NCBI GenBank assembly: GCA_001313065.1
Contig: BBFD01000116.1
Location: forward strand, 1 to 11,839
Direction: 5' to 3'
Source: Silvimonas sp. JCM 19000
GTDB lineage: Bacteria; Pseudomonadota; Gammaproteobacteria; Burkholderiales; Chitinibacteraceae
DNA: 11,839 bases
Shown: piece by piece, positions 1 to 7,205 of the stretch
Numbering within the stretch: the first letter of the stretch is position 1
Layout: each line of letters starts with the position of its first letter
The notes under the pieces: generated by a model
What the model was told of the DNA's origin: nothing
Databases searched by the model: none
What the model saw: only the letters and a program-made list of their open reading frames with translations
Translations under genes and position numbers: made by a program

Positions 1-240
1 CATCACATCGCGATCGCGCAGCAGATTGCTGGCCGCGCTGATTTGCGACAGGGCCGCCCGCGTCGTATGCAAGGCGCCATACCGCGCCACCGGCAACAAC
101 TGGATGCGCACGCTGCGCAGCTGTATGCGTAACTGATGCAGATCTTCCACGCCGCCGTGTTGCCGCACCTGCTGCTGGGCCACATCAATCTGTTCGATTT
201 GCTGTTGCAGATGTTTGATCCAGCGCTTGCGTGTGCTCAT
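1..240 (-). CDS. CHAD-domain protein, N-terminal part (cut by window edge)
   Basis: Reading the minus strand from the ATG at 238-240 gives 80 codons without a stop up to base 1, so the gene continues outside the window. Residues about 31-50 contain DLHQLRIQLRSVRIQL and residues 71-79 contain SNLLRDRDV. This is the pattern of the CHAD domain (conserved histidine alpha-helical domain): a His followed by an Arg-rich helix, then a later LRD.D helix. Known CHAD proteins bind inorganic polyphosphate through their basic helices; that role is family knowledge and is not shown here. A ribosome site (GGAG, about 245-248 read on the minus strand) precedes the ATG. The gene starts 16 bp after the stop of the HAD phosphatase gene, so the two probably share one transcript. 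No reading-frame break is seen in the visible part. Confidence 0.8.
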   Translation of the reverse strand, partial: MSTRKRWIKHLQQQIEQIDVAQQQVRQHGGVEDLHQLRIQLRSVRIQLLPVARYGALHTTRAALSQISAASNLLRDRDVM

Positions 241-256
241 TACGGCTCCGTGGGTT

Positions 257-936
257 TTAGCGGGCGGCGCTGCCCAGCCATTGCTGCACGTGGTCGCGTG
301 CTTGCGTCAGCGTATCCAGAATTGGAATATCCAGCGCTTTGATTGCGGCATCGGGCGTGCTCATATCCGGAACCATAATGACGCGGCAGCCCGCGCTGTG
401 CGCGGCGCGCACGCCCACAATCGAATCTTCAAATACCACGCATTCGGCGGGCTGCAAGCCAAAGCGCTGTACCGCTTTCAGATAGATGTCGGGTGCGGGT
501 TTGGGATGCTCGATGTCATCACCGCAAACGGCAAATTCAAAAAAAAGTCCCACAAACCCGCCAGTTGCAGATGATGCTCGGCCAGTTCGCGTTTGGTGGA
601 CGTCGCCACCGCGCAGGGCAAGCCTTGTTCGCGCAGCCAGTGCAGCAAATCCAGCACACCGGGACGGTGCGGAATGGCTGATTGGGTGCGCTGCAGGTAA
701 TGTTGGTGCGTGGCGGCGATCAGGGCGTCGACCGGGGCGCCGTCTTCGAGCTGGGTTTCCAGATACGCTTTGACTTTGCTCATATGCATGCCGACCATGC
801 CATAGGGCACGTGCTCGGCCAGCGGTAGATGCAGCGCGGCGGCGGCTTTGGTCCAGCATTCGATGGCAATGCGCTCGGTATCGAGCATCAGGCCATCCAT
901 ATCAAACAGGGCAGCGCGGGGTAGGGGATAGGACAT
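257..936 (-). CDS. HAD-superfamily phosphatase / beta-phosphoglucomutase-like hydrolase (one apparent frame break)
   Basis: Likely a cytoplasmic phosphatase of HAD subfamily I with a helical cap, acting on a small phosphorylated metabolite; the substrate cannot be read from sequence. Residues 10-20 hold the nucleophile motif LFDMDGLMLDT (Asp12, Asp14). AVATSTKRE supplies motif II (Thr/Ser), HPKPAPDIYL carries the motif III Lys, and VVFEDSIVGV carries the acidic motif IV. These motifs lie in two frames joined at an A8 run (539-546; T8 on the coding strand). Upstream of it the frame ends in LAGLWDFF, downstream it resumes as EFAVCGDDI. One T more or two fewer restores about 225-226 aa, normal for the family. 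The start at 936 puts the DxD motif at the usual N-terminal place, although its ribosome site is weak. The CHAD gene follows 16 bp later. Confidence 0.88.
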
Positions 937-1072
937 GAGTTCGGCGGCAAATTTGACCAGGCTCCGAGTCTACCCCAAGCGAAAGCAGCATGACAGGCGG
1001 CCGTTGGCTGGCCGCTGTAATCAGAAAACAGTAGCAGTGATTTCAGGAATAGATGTCGATGTCGAAAGTGCT

Positions 1073-1459
1073 ATGGCCCCGCTTAAATGCCCTTGTGGCA
1101 GCAATTTGCCCTATACCGGTTGCTGTGCGATTTATCACGGCGGCGTAGCCGCGCCCAGCGCCGAGGCGTTGATGCGCTCGCGTTACACCGCCTATGTGCT
1201 CAAGCTGGAAGACTATCTGCTGGCAACATGGCACCCGCAAACGCGGCCCACCGCGCTGGATCTGGCAGCCGACGGCAATGTGAACTGGCAATCGCTGGAA
1301 ATCCGTCGTGCCAGCGAAGAGGGTGATCTGGCTGCGGTCGAATTTGTTGCGCGCTACAAAGTAAACGGCCGCGCCTGGAAGCTGCATGAGACCAGTTCTT
1401 TCAGCCGTGGCGCCGACGGACGCTGGCTGTATGTCGATGGCGATCTGCAGGAAAGCTAA
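1073..1459 (+). CDS. ychJ: UPF0225 / YchJ-like SEC-C motif protein
   Basis: A 128-residue protein of the YchJ (UPF0225) family, function unknown. The N-terminus carries a cysteine motif, KCPCGSNLPYTGCC, of the kind that binds zinc in SEC-C proteins. It is followed by the family block LMRSRYTAYVLKLEDYLLAT and WHPQTRP, then the NTF2-like beta region (VEFVARYKVNGRAWKLHE, GRWLYVDG). E. coli YchJ has a second SEC-C motif at its C-terminus; this protein stops before that point, as some beta-proteobacterial members appear to do. The start at 1073 is chosen because CPCG normally lies within a few residues of the N-terminus. The only good ribosome site, AGGA at 1045-1048, instead fits an out-of-frame ATG at 1053, so the true N-terminus may be slightly longer and hidden by a frame error. 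The gene is divergent from the HAD phosphatase. Confidence 0.88.
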   Translation: MAPLKCPCGSNLPYTGCCAIYHGGVAAPSAEALMRSRYTAYVLKLEDYLLATWHPQTRPTALDLAADGNVNWQSLEIRRASEEGDLAAVEFVARYKVNGRAWKLHETSSFSRGADGRWLYVDGDLQES

Positions 1460-1798
1460 GCCGCGACGGCGCGCGTGATTACGTTGCAGCGGTGATGCGA
1501 CTACGCAATTATTTCAAACCCATTTGATGGGCTGCAGGCCGGAGGCGGCGACCGGCGCTGGCTTTTGTTGTGCGCAGCGCGTCGTTTCCTGCCGCCATCA
1601 AGCAACTGCAAACGCCGCGCCGCGCCGCTTGCTCCGGCTGCACCGTCCGGTGCCAGCCCGCATTCCCGTTGAGTCTGTCTCTTTCGTGCGACGCCGGTAG
1701 TCACCGCTATTGGCGGCATGGCGTTGGCGGCGCGCTCAATACAGGGCGCGGCGGCGTACGGGAAAGCCCTCACCCCCTTTTTTTTCTGCTTGTAAATA
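1460..1798. other. Non-coding stretch between the YchJ-like gene and the PsrA-like regulator
   Basis: No credible gene is seen: short open frames on both strands give low-complexity Arg/Ala-rich translations with no ribosome site or recognisable family. Weak stem-loops occur, for example CCCAT-TTG-ATGGG near 1519-1532 and GCCGG/CCGGC at 1538-1542 and 1552-1556, with a TTTT six bases after the latter, which could be a poor terminator for the upstream gene. A C5T8 run sits near 1775-1787 without a convincing stem in front of it. The region ends in the promoter and operator of the regulator gene. Confidence 0.5.
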
Positions 1799-1827
1799 TT
1801 GACAAGCGTCAAAGGACTCGCTAATTT
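1799..1827 (+). promoter_or_regulatory. Candidate sigma-70 promoter of the psrA-like/fadE unit
   Basis: A perfect -35 hexamer TTGACA lies at 1799-1804. After a 17-bp spacer there is TAATTT at 1822-1827, a weak -10 (3 of 6 consensus positions, with T1, A2 and T6 kept). It lies 52 bp upstream of the regulator's ATG, and the PsrA-type palindrome begins inside the -10 box, so a bound repressor would block RNA polymerase. TTGAC-AAGC-GTCAA (1799-1812) around the -35 is itself a short perfect inverted repeat. Confidence 0.6.
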
Positions 1828-1845
1828 TCAAACACTCGTTTGAAA
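1826..1845. promoter_or_regulatory. PsrA-type operator palindrome
   Basis: TTTCAAAC-ACTC-GTTTGAAA is a perfect inverted repeat with 8-bp arms and a 4-bp spacer. Its core, CAAAC-N4-GTTTG, matches the published PsrA consensus G/C-AAAC-N2-4-GTTT-G/C. It overlaps the -10 element and lies 33 bp upstream of the start codon of the TetR-family gene, which itself resembles PsrA. The expected result is autoregulation, together with control of fadE if that gene is cotranscribed. The palindrome is seen directly; the identity of the bound protein is inferred. Confidence 0.82.
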
Positions 1846-1878
1846 TATCGAACACGACGCTACACCACTGGAGCACGT

Positions 1879-2550
1879 ATGGGAGAGTCCGCCAAGGCGG
1901 TCGAAACCTCGACCCGCATTCTGGATGCCGCCGAACTGTTGTTCGTTGAGCACGGCTTTGATGCCACCTCGATGCGCCTGATTACCCAAGCCGCCGGCGT
2001 TAACATCGCCGCCGTCAATTATTACTTCGGCTCGAAAGATGGCCTGTTCAAAGCCGTATTTGAACGCCGGGCCGAGCCGTTTGCGCGTTTGTTTCTGGGC
2101 CATCTGGACCAGCTGGAACGCCAGTATGTCAATCCCAGCGCCAAACAGGTGGTGGAGGCCTTTGTGGCCGCCGCCATCGAACTGGGCCAGGAAGCCAGTC
2201 TGGGCGGCCTGATCTTTGTACGCTTGCTGGCGCGTACTTTTGTTGAGCCGCACCCGGTGCTCAAGGAAAGCATGCCGCGCCGATACAGTGAGCTGACTCG
2301 CCGCTATATCAGCGCGCTGGTCAAATCGCTGCCGCATTTGTCCGAAGCTGAAGTGCACTGGCGCTTTCACTTTCTGGCCAACGCCATGTTCAACGCGTTT
2401 GCCGGCACCAATGTACTGCGGCTGTTTATGGCGCACCCCATCGTAAATGCCCGCGATCCGCAAATGGTGGCGCGCATGCTGGTGCCGTTTGTTGTGGCTG
2501 GTCTGGACGCGCAAGCCGCGATGCCAGAGCTGGTCGATCAGAATTCGTAA
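1879..2550 (+). CDS. psrA: TetR-family fatty-acid regulator, PsrA-like
   Basis: A 223-residue TetR-family repressor. The N-terminal DNA-binding domain (about residues 10-60) has the classic order [15 protein letters not shown], then the helix-turn-helix [20 protein letters not shown] and [11 protein letters not shown]. This block closely resembles remembered PsrA of Pseudomonas (RLITSKAGVNLAAVNYHFGSK). The C-terminal ligand domain also resembles it ([30 protein letters not shown]). PsrA-type regulators respond to long-chain fatty acids or acyl-CoAs and control beta-oxidation genes. The ATG at 1879 is preferred because GGAG lies at 1870-1873; the frame is open further upstream only through the operator. 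The gene has no frame break, unlike its neighbours. fadE follows after 16 bp, with its ribosome site overlapping this gene's stop codon. FadP-type or other fatty-acid TetR regulators are the alternative identity. Confidence 0.85.
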   Translation: MGESAKAVETSTRILDAAELLFVEHGFDATSMRLITQAAGVNIAAVNYYFGSKDGLFKAVFERRAEPFARLFLGHLDQLERQYVNPSAKQVVEAFVAAAIELGQEASLGGLIFVRLLARTFVEPHPVLKESMPRRYSELTRRYISALVKSLPHLSEAEVHWRFHFLANAMFNAFAGTNVLRLFMAHPIVNARDPQMVARMLVPFVVAGLDAQAAMPELVDQNS

Positions 2551-2566
2551 AGGAGTCTACAAAAAA

Positions 2567-5107
2567 ATGACAGCGCTCATCAGTGTGGCCATTGTGCTGG
2601 TCGCCTTCCTGGCGGTGGCGTATGTACGCGCCCCGTTGTGGTTCAGCTCGTTGCTGGTGTTGTTGGGTACGGCGTTTGCCGTGTTTGCGCGCGGCGCCAG
2701 CCCGGTATGGCTGGGCGTGGTGGTGGTGGTGTTGGCCGTGCTTAACCTCAAGCCGCTGCGTCGCGCCCTGATTACCAATCCGCTGTTCGGCGTCTTCAAG
2801 AAAATCACGCCGCCGATGTCGCAGACCGAGCAAGAAGCGGTGGATGCCGGCACGGTGTGGTGGGATCGCGATCTGTTCTCGGGCAAGCCTGATTACGAGC
2901 GCCTGCATAACTTTCCGGCCCCGCAACTGACGGCCGAAGAACAAGCGTTTATTGATGGCCCCACCGAACAGCTGTGCAAGATGCTGGACGACTGGAAAAT
3001 CACCCACGAAACCAAAGACCTGGAACAGCACGTGTGGCAGTTCATCAAGGATCAGGGTTTCCTTGGGATGATTATCAAGAAAGAGTATGGCGGTAAGGAG
3101 TTCTCCAACTACGCCCATGCTCGCGTTGTGACCAAGATCGCCACCCGCAGCGGCTCGGCCGCGGTGACGGTGATGGTGCCCAACTCGCTCGGACCGGGCG
3201 AATTGCTGCAGCACTACGGCACTGAACAACAAAAGAACTACTACCTGCCGCGTCTGGCCAAGGGCGTGGAGATTCCCTGCTTTGCGCTGACCAGCCCGGA
3301 AGCCGGCTCGGATGCCGGTGGTATCCCCGATTACGGCGTGGTGACGCGTGGTTCGTATACCGACCCGCGCACCGGCGAGCGGCACGAAAACGTGCTGGGT
3401 ATCCGCGTCAGCTGGGAAAAGCGTTACATCACGCTGGGCCCGATCGCCACCATCCTCGGTCTGGCGTTCAAGCTGTATGACCCGGACGGTTTGCTCGGCG
3501 GTAAAAAAAGATATCGGCATTACCTGCGCGCTGATCCCGACCGAACACGAAGGCGTGGAAATCGGCCGTCGCCACTATCCGGCCACGTCGGTGTTCCAGA
3601 ATGGTCCGAACTGGGGTAACGACGTGTTTATCCCGATGGAATGGGTGATTGGCGGTAAAGACTACGTGGGCCAGGCTGGCGCATGCTGGTGGAATGTCTG
3701 TCGGTGGGCCGTTGCATCTCGCTGCCGGCCATGTCGGTGGCGTCGGGCAAACTGGCCGCCTTCACCACCGGCGCATATGCCGCATCCGCAACCAGTTTGG
3801 TCTGGCCATCGGCAAGTTCGAAGGCGTGGATGAAGCGATTGCGCGCATCGGTGGCTATGCCTATCAGATGGACGCGGCACAACGCCTGGCGCTGACTGGC
3901 CTTGATATGGGCGAGAAGCCGTCGGTGCTGTCGGGCATTCTCAAATATCACAACACCGAACGCATGCGTAAGGTGCTGAACGACGCCATGGACGTGCACG
4001 CTGGCAAAGCCGTGTGTATTGGCCCCAACAACTATCTGGCACACGGTTATCAAGCGATTCCGGTGGCGATTACGGTGGAAGGCGCCAACATCCTTACGCG
4101 TTCGATGATCATCTTTGGTCAGGGCGCCATCCGTTGCCATCCCTATGTGCTGACCGAAATGCGTTCGGCCATGAACAACGACGGCGCGGCGTTTGATAGC
4201 GCAGTCATCGGTCATATCGGCTTTACCGTCTCCAATGCCGTGCGTGCACTGGTGATGGGCCTGACCGGCGCGGCCTTTGTCGGCAGCCCCAAATCGGGCA
4301 AGACCGCGGTGTATTACAAGCAAGTCACGCGCATGTCTTCGGCCTTTGCCTTTGCTGCGGATATGGGCATGGCCAGCTTGGGCGGCAGCCTCAAGTTCAA
4401 GGAAAAGCTGTCGGCGCGCCTGGGTGATGCGCTGTCCAATCTGTATATCGCCACCGCTGTGCTGAAGAAATATCACGACGATGGCATGCCGGAAGAAGAT
4501 CTGCCGCTGCTGCAATGGTCGGTGCAAACCGCGCTCTACGATTGCCAGATGGCGCTGGATGGCTTCCTGAGCAATCACCCGAGCCGCTGCTGGGTTGGCT
4601 GATGCGTCGTCTGGTGTTCCCGCTGGGCATGTCGCTGCGCGCCCCGGCAGATTATGTGGGCACCAAGGTAGCCAAGCTGCTGATGGAGCCGACGACAACC
4701 CGCGATCGCCTGGTTGAATACATGTATCGCTCCACCGACGAAAGCGATCCGATTGGCGTGCTGGACCATGCGCTGAAGGCCGTCATCGCCACCGAAGGGC
4801 TGGAACACAAGCTGCGTAAAGCCCAGCGCGATGGCAAGAATGTGGGTCTGACCGCGATGGATCGTCTCGACGACGCGGTAGCCAAGGGCTTGATCAGCAA
4901 AGAAGAACACGCCGCCGTTACCCGCGCTCGCCAACTGAAACGCCAGGTGATCATGGTCGACGATTTCGACGGCAATCTGGAAAACCCCGATCTGGCGTCA
5001 CCACCCGCGTCATCCTCGGCCACAGCGCCAAGGCCAGCGCCCCGGTGGCACCGCAGCCGACCACGCCCGAGGCCGTACTGGCTGAAGTGCCGGGCGCACC
5101 GGTCTGA
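2567..5107 (+). CDS. fadE: FadE, membrane-associated acyl-CoA dehydrogenase (five apparent frame breaks)
   Basis: First step of beta-oxidation: FAD-dependent oxidation of acyl-CoA to trans-2-enoyl-CoA. Three hydrophobic stretches (about residues 1-20, 23-41 and 47-60) precede the enzyme, as in E. coli FadE. Family blocks include [16 protein letters not shown] (95-110), [23 protein letters not shown] (205-218), the FAD/substrate block [10 protein letters not shown] (241-250), [15 protein letters not shown] after correction, and [20 protein letters not shown]. The frame must be repaired at 3503-3509 (one A too many), 3674-3675 (one G missing), 3780-3781 (C missing), 4578-4580 (C missing) and 4994-4995 (G missing). 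The repaired protein is about 847 aa, slightly longer than E. coli FadE (814), with a Pro/Ala-rich tail ending at TGA 5105-5107. The ATG at 2567 has a good AAAGGAG (2549-2555). Cotranscription with the regulator is likely. Confidence 0.95.
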
Positions 5108-5503
5108 TCGGGCGCACTTGATCGCGCAAGCATACGTATTACCGGAATCAGCAGTCGCAGTAGCAAGTCGGGCCGCTTCTTATCTTCATCTACTCTGCAT
5201 GAAGCGGTGCCAACAAGCCTGACCGCGCCACAAAGCGCGGCAGGTTTGTAAAAGTGGAAGACCGGGCCAACGCGCTTTTGCAGGCGTTGGCGCTGTCAAG
5301 CAAGCGTTGTATTTGTGCCGGGTGGCTTGCCGCCCGGTCGATCGGCATAAAAAAATCCAGCTGACGTGTGTACCTGGATGTAAGTCCACTACGCGTTCTA
5401 CGGAAAAAAACTGAGGGCCACAAAGGCCCCCGATGAAAGCCCGCTTCCCACGGCGGGCATCCAAAAAAAGCTGCGGCAAAAGCCGCGTTTGAAGGAGAGT
5501 ACG
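5108..5503 (+). promoter_or_regulatory. Stem-loop-rich leader between fadE and fadL
   Basis: No gene is seen here. Perfect-stem hairpins follow one another: CCGCGC/GCGCGG (5223-5240), GCCAACGC/GCGTTGGC (5266-5291), CCGGG-TGGC/GCCG-CCCGG (5318-5337, one G-U pair), ATCCAG/CTGGAT (5355-5379), GGGCC-ACAAA-GGCCC (5415-5429), GCCCGC/GCGGGC (5439-5458) and GCGGC-AAAA-GCCGC (5473-5486). Three A7 tracts lie between them (5349-5355, 5404-5410, 5463-5469). None has a T-run on the + strand, so none is a standard terminator for fadE; read on the minus strand, two hairpins are followed by T7. The last hairpin stops just before the fadL ribosome site AAGGAGAG (5492-5499). The region may hold the fadL promoter and a structured 5' leader, but I could not assign promoter boxes with confidence. 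Confidence 0.55.
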
Positions 5504-7031
5504 ATGAAGAAAATCGCCAGCGCACTGCGCTTGGTCGGTGCGAGCACTCTGGTGCTTGTGTCCGGCCATGCTCTGGCTTCCGGTTATTCGTTTGGCGTGC
5601 AAAGCGTCAGCTCGCAATCTGTTGCCAACTCGAACGGTGCAGAGGCCAAAGACGCCTCGGTGCTGTTCTATAACCCGGCCGGCATGACCCATCTGAAGGG
5701 GGATAACTTCTCCGGCGCATTGGTGATTCTGGATCCGAGCGTCAGCCCGTCCAATATCAGCGCCACCACGGCCGGCGGCGCCTCCGTCAGCGGTAACGAT
5801 GGCGGTCGCGCAACTTCGATTGTGGAAGTACCGCAGCTGTACTACACCCACCAGTTCAACGACAAGGTGTACGGCGGGATTGGTTTCTTTATCCCGTTTG
5901 GTGATGCGGTCAGCTACGACGAAGGCTGGACCGGCCGTTACAACTCGACCAAGCTCGACATGCGTACCTACGCGTTCAACCCCGCGTTTGCCTACAAGAT
6001 CAACGATCACTGGTCGGTCGGCTTCGGGATTACCGCGCAGTACATGGATGCCAAGTTCAACAAAAAAAGGCGGACTTTGGTTCTCTGGCCGCGCAAGAGC
6101 TGCAATCCGAACTGTCGACCACCGCCGGCCAGGCCGCGCTGACCAATCTGGTTACGCAACTGGTGGTGAATGGCCAACTGACCTCGGCGCAGGCGGCGCA
6201 ACTGAAGGCTTCCTTGCCGTCCGCCATTGCGGCCATGCAAGGCAACGCTGCCAACGACAGCGAAATGAAATACCAGGGCACGGACTGGGGCTTTGGCTGG
6301 AATATGGGCGTGATGTGGGATGTGGACGAAACCCTGCGCTTCGGCGCGGCGTATCGCAGCCATATCAAGCACAACCTGTCGGGCGATGCCAACTGGTACA
6401 ACCCCAACAGCATCACCATCCCGGGCCTGAGCAATCTGGCACGGCCGGCACCATCCTTAACCAGGCGCTGCAGAATCAGTTGTCCGGCGCGTTCTCGGCG
6501 TTTACCAACAGCACCGGTACCGTTGCTGTCGACACACCCGATACCGCATCGATCAACTTCTTCAAGCAGCTGACGCCCAAGTGGGCGGTGATGGCGGATT
6601 ACACCCACACCTGGCACAGCAAGTTTGACGAGCTGCAACTGGATTTCTCTAACAGCCTGCCCAATGCCGTCATCGTGCAAAGCTGGAAGAACACCAATCG
6701 CTACTCGATCGGTACCACGTATCAGTACAGCCAGCCGCTGCAACTACGCGCCGGTATTGCCTATGACCAAAGCCCGGTACCCAGTTCGGAATATCGTCTG
6801 GCGGCCTTGCCGGATAACAACCGCACCTGGTTCTCGCTGGGCCTGAACTACATGTTTACGCCGCAGCTGTCGCTCGATCTGGCCTACACCTACGTGAAAA
6901 TCCAGGACGCGCACATGAACAACAACGAAGGCTGCTTGCTGCCGACGTGTACCGGTAGTGGCACCACCACCGTGGCTGATTTCGATAGCAATGCCAACAT
7001 TCTGGGCATGCAGATCAACTACAAGTTCTAA
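5504..7031 (+). CDS. fadL: FadL-family outer-membrane long-chain fatty acid channel (two apparent frame breaks)
   Basis: Outer-membrane beta-barrel that moves long-chain fatty acids or other hydrophobic molecules across the outer membrane. It starts with a signal peptide (MKKIASALRL, hydrophobic core, cleavage expected after ALA at residues 23-25). The FadL/OMPP1 hallmark FYNPAGMTHL follows at residues 55-64. Later barrel strands include YYTHQFNDKVYGGIGFFIPF, RFGAAYRSHIKHNLSGDAN, NRYSIGTTYQYS and WFSLGLNYMF, and the chain ends in the C-terminal Phe (INYKF) typical of BAM-assembled barrels. The frame breaks at the A7GG run 6062-6070 (one A missing, or two extra bases) and at 6438-6439 (one G missing). 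Repair gives about 509 aa. The start is fixed by AAGGAGAG eight bases upstream and by the signal peptide. A strong terminator follows, so fadL probably ends its transcript. Confidence 0.93.
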
Positions 7032-7047
7032 GCATCAGGCCTGACAC

Positions 7048-7075
7048 GGTGCGCTCCCACGGGGGCGCACCTTTT
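7048..7075 (+). terminator. Rho-independent terminator after fadL
   Basis: GGTGCGC (7048-7054) pairs perfectly with GCGCACC (7065-7071). The stem extends inward with a U-G pair and two C-G pairs, leaving a small CACG loop, and TTTT follows at 7072-7075. It begins 16 bp after the fadL stop codon and separates fadL from the next unit. Confidence 0.88.
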
Positions 7076-7205
7076 AAACCACGCAGAACAACACGGGTCA
7101 CATTAGCCCGGCGCAGTTGTAGTGAGTTTCCGGATTGCTGTCCGCAAGGCATGCCGCCGCAGTCCTGAAACCAACGTCAACAGCCTTACCACTGGGGATA
7201 TTTAA

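Noticed and set aside
1538..1566. GCCGG/CCGGC stem followed by TTTT as a terminator for the YchJ-like gene.
   Set aside because: The stem is only 5 bp with a 9-base loop and the T-run starts six bases after it; too weak to report as a terminator.
2718..2735. GTG triplet repeat inside fadE.
   Set aside because: It simply encodes a run of Val in the third hydrophobic segment, not a separate repeat element.
3503..3509. Programmed frameshifting or transcriptional slippage at the A7 run in fadE and at similar runs in other genes.
   Set aside because: Most breaks are at short GG or CC runs with no slippery sequence or downstream pseudoknot, and they occur in six unrelated genes. Sequencing error explains all of them more simply.
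5108..5222. A C-terminal extension of FadE reading on to the stop near 5222.
   Set aside because: That frame exists only because of a missing G at 4994-4995; the repaired frame ends at TGA 5105-5107 with a more protein-like tail.
7165..7180. GAAAC-CAAC-GTCAA upstream of the fused dehydrogenase/hydratase gene as a second PsrA box.
   Set aside because: Only the left half matches; the right half should read GTTTC or GTTTG and does not.
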